NCBI GenBank assembly: GCA_035512195.1
Contig: DATKEK010000155.1
Span: 1 to 20,369 of the forward strand
Origin: DATKEK01 sp035512195
GTDB lineage: Bacteria; Pseudomonadota; Gammaproteobacteria; Burkholderiales; Eutrophovitaceae
Direction of reading: 5' to 3'
DNA: 20,369 bases
Both the position numbers and the translations under genes were made by a program. Below the pieces are notes generated by a model. It saw only the letters and a list, made by a program, of their open reading frames with translations. It ran no database searches and had not been told where the DNA came from. Of the stretch, positions 14,490-20,369 are shown piece after piece. Position 1 is the stretch's first letter; every line of letters starts with the position of its first letter.

Positions 14490-15607
14490 GCGTCTTCCCC
14501 GCAGATCTCGCGCGCTTCCTCGGTAATGTCGATTCCCACCGGGCACCAGCTGATGCAGCGCCCGCAACCCACGCAACCGCTGCGTCCGTACTGGTCGTGC
14601 CAGCTGCCGAGCTTGTGCGTGAGCCACTGGCGATAGCGCGTGCGCGTATCCGGCCTGACCGTGAAGCCGTGGATATAGCTGTGGCCGCGGGTGAAGCACG
14701 AGTCCCACTCGCGCACCTGCTCGGAGTCCTTGCCGTCCAGCGACGGCACCGTGTTTTCCGCGTGGCAGAAGCAGGTCGGGCACACCGAGGTGCAGTTGCC
14801 GCATGACAGGCAGCGCTCCGCGACATCCGCCCAGCGCGGATGATCCAGGTTCATGAACAGTGCATCGCGCAGATGGCGCGATGGCAGGTTGCGCTTCTGT
14901 ACGGCGGCCGCGTGCTCGGATTCCGTGTGTGCCTGCTTTACCTGGCGGCCCTGCGCCGGATCGAGGCCGAGGCCGTCCAGGATCGACTGTCCGCGCGCCG
15001 AACCGGACTCGATCACGAAGCCGTCGTCCAGCTCGGACAGCGCGAGATCGAATCCGCTGCCAGCCCGCGGCCCGTCGCCGGTGGATACGCAGAAACAGGT
15101 GTCCGCCGGATGCGAGCAGTTCACCGCGACGATGAACAGGCGTTCGCGGCGTTTCGCATAATGAGGGTCTGGGTACTGGGCATGCAGAAAATGCTGGTCC
15201 TGCAGCGCGAGTGCCGCCAGATCGCAGGCGCGCGCACCGATCAGCGCGATCGCCTCTGCATGCGCGGCTGCTTCGACAAAAGAAAGGCTGCCGTCTGCGC
15301 TCCGGGTGGCGCGCCACAGCGTCTCCCGCGGTGCGAACAGCAGTGGCTTCAGCGCCTGCGGGCCGTTGGCCCAGGCGAACTGCCGCGGGGTCGCAGGCGT
15401 CTCGCGCACCCGGTACTGCCCGGGCGACTGGTCCACCGCGATGCCGGACGGCAACTCGTCCGCGCGCTCGAGCGTCTCGTAAACGATTGCACCGTCTTTT
15501 ACTTTGGGGCCGATGCAGCGATGGCCCGCGGTACGCAGCGCATCGATCAGACGCTGAAACGAAGCGCGAGGCAGGAATCGCAGTTGCTGTTCCTTGTTTC
15601 CGCTCAT
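14486..15607 (-). CDS. hyhB: Group 3b hydrogenase beta subunit, 4Fe-4S dicluster protein
   Basis: This 373-residue iron-sulfur subunit belongs to the sulfhydrogenase beta / anaerobic sulfite reductase A-like family. Two [4Fe-4S] motifs lie in the C-terminal third: CLSCGNCTSVCPTCFC (266-281) and CVGCGRCISWCPVG (345-358). The N-terminal half, with ALIGARACDLAALALQDQHF and AVNCSHPADTCFC, is the conserved family domain. It links the flavin subunit to the cluster chain of the small subunit. The start MSGNKEQQLRFL follows a 117-bp gap after hypE, the largest gap in the operon, with only a weak GAAGGG ribosome-binding site. It overlaps the gamma gene by 4 bp. Confidence 0.92.
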   Translation of the reverse strand: MSGNKEQQLRFLPRASFQRLIDALRTAGHRCIGPKVKDGAIVYETLERADELPSGIAVDQSPGQYRVRETPATPRQFAWANGPQALKPLLFAPRETLWRATRSADGSLSFVEAAAHAEAIALIGARACDLAALALQDQHFLHAQYPDPHYAKRRERLFIVAVNCSHPADTCFCVSTGDGPRAGSGFDLALSELDDGFVIESGSARGQSILDGLGLDPAQGRQVKQAHTESEHAAAVQKRNLPSRHLRDALFMNLDHPRWADVAERCLSCGNCTSVCPTCFCHAENTVPSLDGKDSEQVREWDSCFTRGHSYIHGFTVRPDTRTRYRQWLTHKLGSWHDQYGRSGCVGCGRCISWCPVGIDITEEAREICGEDA

Positions 15608-15724
15608 TGCTGTCTGGCCCTTCGCAAACTTCCGGGATGCCTATAACCCTGCAGCATCGGCTGGCTCAGGTCAACATCGCCGGCGCGACTGTTTTACCGA
15701 TCCCACCGCTGTAGAAGCGATCGA
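15608..15724 (-). other. Gap between hypE and the hydrogenase beta gene
   Basis: These 117 bp are the only sizeable spacer in the hydrogenase operon. On the minus strand they contain TTGACC and, 22 bases further, TTATAG, too far apart for a normal sigma-70 promoter. No GG-N10-GC sigma-54 site was found. It may separate the accessory and structural halves of the operon. Confidence 0.4.
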
Positions 15725-16732
15725 TCAGCAGATTCTCGGCAATGGATCTTCCTCCAGTTCCTCGATCACGCGTTCGCCGCCGAGCGGCGTGCGCAGCGTG
15801 ACCTGCGCGCGGCCCGGCCCCAATCTGCCGATCAGCGCGGCATCGCATCCCTGCGGCAGACGACGGCAGGCGGCGAGCGCCGCCTGCGCGTCCTCCTGCG
15901 CCACCACTGCGACCACCCTGCCTTCGCAGGCGAGATAAAGCGGATCGTAGCCGAGGATGTCGCACACCGCCCGCACTGCATCGCGTACCGGGATCGAGGC
16001 TTCTTCCAGTACTGCGGAGAGTCCGCTGCCGCGTGCAATTTCGTTCGCCACCGTGGCGAGTCCGCCGCGTGTCGGATCGCGCATGAAGCGCAATCCCGGA
16101 ATCTGCAGCAACGCCTCCACCACCGGCAGCACCGAAGCCGAGTCCGAGCGCAGCTCGCCCGAAAGGCCGAAATCCTCGCGCGCAAGCAGCACGGCGATAC
16201 CGTGATCGCCGACCGGGCCGCTCACCAGCATCGCATCTCCGTTCCGGATGCGCTCCATAGCAGGCACTCGCGTGCCGATGCGTTCGCCAATGCCGGTGCT
16301 GGCGAGGTACAGCCCGCCGCCCTCGCCGCGCGGCACCACCTTGGTGTCGCCAGCGACGACGCGTACCCCGGCCTCGCGCGCCGCGCGCCCCATGCTCGCC
16401 GCGATCCGCTTCAGCTGCGCGAGCTCCATGCCCTCCTCGATAAAGGCGTTCAGCGTCATGTAAAGCGGTCTGGCACCCGCAACCGCAAGATCGTTTACCG
16501 TGCCATGCACAGCAAGCGCGCCGATGTCACCGCCGGGAAATTCGAGTGGGCGTACGGTGAAGCCGTCGGTTGTCACCACGATGCTCGTCTGCGCCACCGG
16601 TACCGTGACTGCGTCGAGCCCGACGTCGAGCAGCGGATTCGCCAGATGCACGGCGAACACCTTTTCGACCAGCTCCCGCGTCAACCTGCCGCCGTTGCCG
16701 TGAGCGAGCAGGATGCGCGTTTCCTCCATCAT
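15725..16732 (-). CDS. hypE: Hydrogenase maturation protein HypE
   Basis: This 335-residue enzyme dehydrates the thiocarboxamide that HypF places on its C-terminal cysteine, making the cyanide ligands of the NiFe site. The C-terminus PRIC, which carries the modified cysteine, is intact. The purM-like ATP-binding fold is recognisable from LLAHGNGGRLTRELVEKVF, GALAVHGTVNDLAVAGARP, and VVAGDTKVVPRGEGGGLYL. The start ATGATG overlaps the hypF stop by 4 bp, so the exact first Met is one of two adjacent codons. Its product acts on the large subunit encoded downstream in the same operon. Confidence 0.96.
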   Translation of the reverse strand: MMEETRILLAHGNGGRLTRELVEKVFAVHLANPLLDVGLDAVTVPVAQTSIVVTTDGFTVRPLEFPGGDIGALAVHGTVNDLAVAGARPLYMTLNAFIEEGMELAQLKRIAASMGRAAREAGVRVVAGDTKVVPRGEGGGLYLASTGIGERIGTRVPAMERIRNGDAMLVSGPVGDHGIAVLLAREDFGLSGELRSDSASVLPVVEALLQIPGLRFMRDPTRGGLATVANEIARGSGLSAVLEEASIPVRDAVRAVCDILGYDPLYLACEGRVVAVVAQEDAQAALAACRRLPQGCDAALIGRLGPGRAQVTLRTPLGGERVIEELEEDPLPRIC

Positions 16733-18969
16733 GCCGCCGCTTCAACCATCTGCCCGAACGCGAGACCGCCGTCGTTGCAGGGTACGCGCTCGGCGAGCGC
16801 GACCTCGAATCCGTCGCCGGCCAGCAGCGCGGCGGCGTGCTCGCTCAGTAACCGGTTCTGGAATACGCCGCCGGTCAGACCGACAACCGTGAAGCCATGC
16901 TCTTTGCGGACCGCACGCGCCTGATCGAGGAGCGCGCGCGCCAGGGTTGCATGGAAGATGCCGGCGCGCTCAGGCACGCCATGTTGCGAGTCGCACAGCA
17001 GACTGACCAGCGGCGACCAGTCGGTTTCCCACCGCCCGCTCGCATTGCTCGCAAGCGGCAACGACAGGGGTTGTGCACCCGTCACGGCCGCGGCTTCCAG
17101 CAGCATCGGCGCGTGCCCTTCATGGCTTGCGCTGGAGAGCAGCCCGGTCATGGCCGCGGCCGCGTCGAACAGGCGCCCGACTGCCGAAGTGCGCGCGCAG
17201 TTCACGCCTTTGCGCCATGCCTGCTGCACGATCGCATCGGCCTCCCACCGCGCGCCCGTTTCCCAGCACAGCGCAGCTGCGCTGCGCCAGGGCTCGCGCC
17301 CGGCCCTCTCGCCGCCCGGCAGGGAGAATGGCCGCATGGTGGCCACGCGCCGCCAGTTCCCGGGGGCGCCGAGCAGCGCTTCGCCGCCCCAAAGCGTGCC
17401 GTCTTCTCCCAGCCCGACACCGTCCCAGGTGAACACCAGCCAGTGTCCGCCGCCGTCGTGTTCGGCGAAAAGCGCGGAAGCATGGGCACGGTGGTGCGGC
17501 ACGGCGACAGTCGCCAGGCCGCTGGTTCTCGCCCAGCGCGTGTTTGCATAACCGGGATGCGCATCGTGTGCGATCGCCTGCGCCTGCACGCCGTAGAGCG
17601 CCTGCAGCTCCGAAACCGAACGTTCGAAAACCGCGAGCGTGCGCGGGCTGCCGAAATCGCCGATGTGCGGAGAGAGCACCGCGCGGTCTTCCCAGCCGAG
17701 CGCGATGGTGTTCTTCATATGCCCGCCCACCGCCAGCGTGGGTCGGGACAGGCGCTGCGGCAGCGCAATCTCGAGCGGGGCAAGACCGCGCCCGATGCGG
17801 AGCGGCCGCGGTCGTCCGGCGATCACGCGCACCACCGGATCGTCCGCCGGCCGCAGGATGGGGCGGTCGTGGTGCAGAAAGGCGTCCGCCACCGCGGCCA
17901 GGCGGGACTCGACGTCCCGGTTGTCGGTCAGCACCGGCTCGCCGCTGACATTCGCCGAAGTGGCGACCAGCGGCCCGCCGAAGTCGGCGAGCAGCAGGTG
18001 ATGCAGCGGCGCGTACGCGAGCATCACGCCGACCTCCGCGAGCTGCGGAGCCACCGATGCGGCGAAGGTGCAGGAAGCGGCGCGCGGCGCGAGCACGATC
18101 GGCCGCACGGGATCGCGCAATACAGCCGCGAGTGATGCGTCGCACGCGATTTCGCGGCGCCATGTCGAGTCATCGTGCGCGAGCATCACCGCGAGCGGCT
18201 TGTGCGGGCGATGTTTACGTTGGCGCAGTCGCTGAACGGCGTCCTCGTTGCGCGCATTCACCATCAGGTGATAACCGCCCACGCCCTTGACCGCGACGAT
18301 CCCGCCTTCGCGCAGGAGCCTGACGCAGGCTGCCAGCGCAACCTCGTTTCCGGCGAGTGCCCCGTGCCCCGGAACCTGCAGCGTGAGCGCCGGCCCGCAA
18401 GCCGGGCAGGCCAGCGGTTCCGCATGGAAGCGCCGGCTCGCCGGATCCTCGTATTCGGCACGACACGCGCCACACAGCTCGAAGCCCGCCATCGAGGTGC
18501 TGGCGCGATCGTAGGGCAGGCGCGAGATCAGCGTGTAGCGCGGCCCGCATTGCGTGCAGTTGATGAACGGATAGCGGAAGCGGCGGTCGTTCCGGTCGGC
18601 GAGTTCGCGCAGGCAGTCGTCGCAGCAGAAATAGTCCGGCGGAAGATGGATCGAAGGCGTCGCACCGTCGGCGCTCTGCAGAATGCGGAAATCCGTGCGG
18701 TCTCCCGGAGCGCAGTCACCCACTTCGACGATCGTTGGCCGCGCAAGCGGCGGGGCTTGTCGCAGCAAGGCGGCGGCGAAACGCTCCAGTGCATTCGGCG
18801 CGCCCTGCGCAAAGATCTCCACCTGCCCGAGACGGTTGCGCACGTAGCCGCACAAGCCGGCCGCGACTGCCAGCCGGTACACGAAAGGTCGGAAACCCAC
18901 GCCTTGCACCCGGCCGCCGACAATCCAGGTGCGCGCCGCGAGTTCGGCGGGTATCGCATCACGCTTCAT
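16729..18969 (-). CDS. hypF: Carbamoyltransferase HypF
   Basis: This 746-residue enzyme makes carbamoyl adenylate from carbamoyl phosphate and ATP and hands the carbamoyl group to HypE. All four parts are in order: the acylphosphatase domain (GGRVQGVGFRPFVYRLA, about 17-34); the zinc fingers (CCDDCLRELADRNDRRF, NCTQCGP, CGACRAEYEDP, ACPACGP, about 115-200); the YrdC-like domain (EGGIVAVKGVGGYHLMVNA onward); and the Kae1-like C-terminal domain (HDAHPGYANTRWA, HHRAHASALFAEHD, FTWDGVGLGEDGTLWGGE, VGLTGGVFQNRLL). Length is normal for HypF. It starts 6 bp after the hypD stop and overlaps hypE by 4 bp. Confidence 0.96.
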   Translation of the reverse strand: MKRDAIPAELAARTWIVGGRVQGVGFRPFVYRLAVAAGLCGYVRNRLGQVEIFAQGAPNALERFAAALLRQAPPLARPTIVEVGDCAPGDRTDFRILQSADGATPSIHLPPDYFCCDDCLRELADRNDRRFRYPFINCTQCGPRYTLISRLPYDRASTSMAGFELCGACRAEYEDPASRRFHAEPLACPACGPALTLQVPGHGALAGNEVALAACVRLLREGGIVAVKGVGGYHLMVNARNEDAVQRLRQRKHRPHKPLAVMLAHDDSTWRREIACDASLAAVLRDPVRPIVLAPRAASCTFAASVAPQLAEVGVMLAYAPLHHLLLADFGGPLVATSANVSGEPVLTDNRDVESRLAAVADAFLHHDRPILRPADDPVVRVIAGRPRPLRIGRGLAPLEIALPQRLSRPTLAVGGHMKNTIALGWEDRAVLSPHIGDFGSPRTLAVFERSVSELQALYGVQAQAIAHDAHPGYANTRWARTSGLATVAVPHHRAHASALFAEHDGGGHWLVFTWDGVGLGEDGTLWGGEALLGAPGNWRRVATMRPFSLPGGERAGREPWRSAAALCWETGARWEADAIVQQAWRKGVNCARTSAVGRLFDAAAAMTGLLSSASHEGHAPMLLEAAAVTGAQPLSLPLASNASGRWETDWSPLVSLLCDSQHGVPERAGIFHATLARALLDQARAVRKEHGFTVVGLTGGVFQNRLLSEHAAALLAGDGFEVALAERVPCNDGGLAFGQMVEAAA

Positions 18970-18975
18970 CGTTGC

Positions 18976-20091
18976 TCAGCCTTGTTCCATTTCCGGCATG
19001 CGGCTTTCGCGCACGCCGCCGGCCCACCAGATTCGGCATGCGCCTTCATCCGACACCATGCACGGCCCGATCGGGTGGCGCGGATGACAGGCGCGGCCGT
19101 AGAGCCGGCACTCGTCCGGGTAGATCTTGCCAAGCACCACCCGCGCGCAGTCGCAGCCCGGCGGCATTTCACCCGCGCGCTTTCGCGCAGGTTCGTCATA
19201 CGCGGCGAAGCGCACGCGCGCATCGTACGCCTGCAATTCGTCGCGCAATGCGAATCCCGATTCAGGAATGGTGCCGATGCCGCGCCAGTTGGCGTCCACC
19301 ACCCGCATGGTGCGATCGAGCAGTTTGCGCGCAGCCGCATTGCCGCCGGCTTGCACCGCTTCCGGGTAGCAGTTGTCGAGAAACAGCCTGCCTTCGCGCC
19401 ACTGGCGCAGCACTGAATACGTCGCGGCAAGCAGCGACACCGGCGTGAACCCGCCGATTGCTGCCGGGATGCGGTGTTTCCAGGTGACGAAGGTCCACTC
19501 CTCCGGACCCATCACGGTGGCGACGTGCCCCGGTGCGATCAGCGCGTCGAAACCCGGTTCGCCGGAGTCGAGCAACATCTTCACCGCCGGCCACGTACGC
19601 CGGCCGGACAGCAGGACGGAGAAATTATTCGGAAGCGGTTGCGAGAGCATGGCGGCGACCGGCGCCATCGTGGTCTCGAACCCGGCGGCAAAGAACACCA
19701 CCTGACGCGCAGGCTCGTCGATCGCAATACGCAGCGCCTCGGCCGGCGAGGCGATCGCGCGCACATCCGCGCCTGCCGCCCTTGCCGCTTCCAGCGAGCG
19801 CGGGCGGGACCTGGGACCGTTCACCGGCACCCGCAGCATGTCGCCGAACGCCACCAGGGTGACGCGTTCCTCGAGGGCGAGGCGGATCGCGTCGAAAACG
19901 TCTTCCTCCGGACATACGCACACCGGGCAGCCTGGGCCGGGAATCAACTCGACGCTGGCGGCCAGCGCGCTGCGAATCCCGGCCATCGATATCGTGCGCT
20001 CGTGCCCGCCGCACACGTTCATCACTTTTGGGCGGCGCGGCAGCTCCAGCGCCCGGATCTGCGCGAGCCAGTCGGCTGCGGTATGGTTCAT
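18976..20091 (-). CDS. hypD: Hydrogenase maturation protein HypD
   Basis: This 371-residue iron-sulfur scaffold, normally acting with HypC, is where the Fe(CN)2CO unit is assembled. Conserved motifs are visible: MNVCGGHERTISMAGI, then GPGCPVCVCPEEDVFDA, a central FFAAGFETTMAP stretch, GHVATVMGPEEW, and the C-terminal cysteines in GCDCARVVLGKIYP and CHPRHPIGPCMVSDEGACRIWW. The ATG has a strong GAGGGAGG ribosome-binding site about 6 bases upstream. The 60 bp between the hypB stop and this start are too short to hold hypC, so its usual partner must be encoded elsewhere. Confidence 0.96.
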   Translation of the reverse strand: MNHTAADWLAQIRALELPRRPKVMNVCGGHERTISMAGIRSALAASVELIPGPGCPVCVCPEEDVFDAIRLALEERVTLVAFGDMLRVPVNGPRSRPRSLEAARAAGADVRAIASPAEALRIAIDEPARQVVFFAAGFETTMAPVAAMLSQPLPNNFSVLLSGRRTWPAVKMLLDSGEPGFDALIAPGHVATVMGPEEWTFVTWKHRIPAAIGGFTPVSLLAATYSVLRQWREGRLFLDNCYPEAVQAGGNAAARKLLDRTMRVVDANWRGIGTIPESGFALRDELQAYDARVRFAAYDEPARKRAGEMPPGCDCARVVLGKIYPDECRLYGRACHPRHPIGPCMVSDEGACRIWWAGGVRESRMPEMEQG

Positions 20092-20151
20092 CTGGCTGCC
20101 TCCCTCGAAAACTGCGGTACGCCGACTGCAGCTTCGCGCTCGTGCGCGTAC

Positions 20152-20369
20152 TCAGTTGCCGGTGGCGGCGGATTCCGCTGTCCGGTCATGCGGCCGATAG
20201 CTGAAGCTCCTCGCTGTCCTGCCAATTCCAATGCGACGCGCGCGCAGCCAGTCGAACCAGGCCTGCAGTCCCATGCCCTTGCGCGCGGAAAGCTGCAGTA
20301 GCGGAACGCGGCTTGCCACACCGCGCAGGAAGGCCTCGGCCCGCGCGGGATCGAAGTCATCCAGCGCCG
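20152..20369 (-). CDS. hypB: Hydrogenase nickel incorporation GTPase HypB, C-terminal fragment (5' end beyond window)
   Basis: The last 71 codons are visible, with no start in the window. They read ALDDFDPARAEAFLRGVASR, then VPLLQLSARKGMGLQAWFDW, then a basic tail ending in ESAATGN. The pattern 'aspartate-rich helix, then L-Q-L-S-A-xx-G-x-G-xx-W-x-W-L' is the C-terminal G5 region of HypB, the GTPase that delivers nickel to the large subunit. It lies directly upstream of hypD in the same orientation. The GTP-binding motifs and any nickel-storing histidine stretch lie outside the window. Confidence 0.85.
   Translation of the reverse strand, partial: ALDDFDPARAEAFLRGVASRVPLLQLSARKGMGLQAWFDWLRARRIGIGRTARSFSYRPHDRTAESAATGN

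Noticed and set aside
13662..15317. 551-residue minus-strand frame that looks like a fusion ahead of the gamma subunit
   Set aside because: The upstream half is the beta-subunit gene read in the wrong frame; the true gamma start is at 14489 with a 4-bp overlap.
15630..15690. TTGACC and TTATAG on the minus strand as a promoter for the structural hydrogenase genes
   Set aside because: The 22-base spacing is too long for sigma-70, and no sigma-54 GG-N10-GC site fits.
16897..18135. 412-residue open frame on the plus strand inside hypF
   Set aside because: Antisense shadow; the minus strand encodes HypF with all its motifs.

Overview
The window is GC-rich chromosomal DNA, most likely from a betaproteobacterium. 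The evidence is the gene set pilSR, ampD, an HDAC-family gene, nrdA, nrdB and a lysine/alanine-rich histone H1-like gene. NrdA and NrdB are also of the type common in that class: a NrdA of about 950 residues with a CxxC tail, and a NrdB ending in GGALSWD. Class is inferred from protein character and gene order; I cannot name a genus.

Left part (1-8724, all + strand). The 3' end of a PilS-type sensor kinase overlaps the gene for its sigma-54-dependent response regulator PilR. AmpD (peptidoglycan recycling) and a zinc-dependent HDAC/acetylpolyamine amidohydrolase-family enzyme follow. After a 9-bp-stem hairpin and a near-consensus sigma-70 promoter comes nrdA. Its partner nrdB sits 253 bp downstream behind its own promoter-like sequence. 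After a 456-bp non-coding stretch comes a small KAAKKPAK-repeat DNA-binding protein.

Middle (8725-11055). A 64-residue two-helix membrane protein gene is followed by a nested mobile-element structure. An intact IS4-family insertion sequence (9409-10737, 20-bp perfect terminal inverted repeats, 9-bp target duplication) has jumped into the right terminal repeat of a roughly 265-bp MITE-like element. That element has 26-bp terminal repeats, a TA target duplication and a 21-bp internal inverted repeat. It landed exactly in the stop codon of the membrane protein gene. A KTSC-domain gene lies beyond it.

Right part (11090-20369, all - strand). A tightly packed cluster reads, in order of transcription, hypB (partial), hypD, hypF, hypE, then the four structural genes of a group 3b, cytoplasmic NAD(P)-linked [NiFe] hydrogenase (beta Fe-S, gamma flavin, delta small and alpha large subunits), and finally the hydrogenase maturation protease. 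Most genes overlap by 4-8 bp or are separated by a few bases. The Hyp proteins build and insert the Fe(CN)2CO and nickel centre, the protease trims the large subunit, and the tetramer moves electrons between H2 and a pyridine nucleotide. hypC is not in its common place between hypB and hypD. No rRNA, tRNA or CRISPR array was seen. The strongest unusual observation is the nested transposon at the stop codon; the hydrogenase operon is a recognisable known system.
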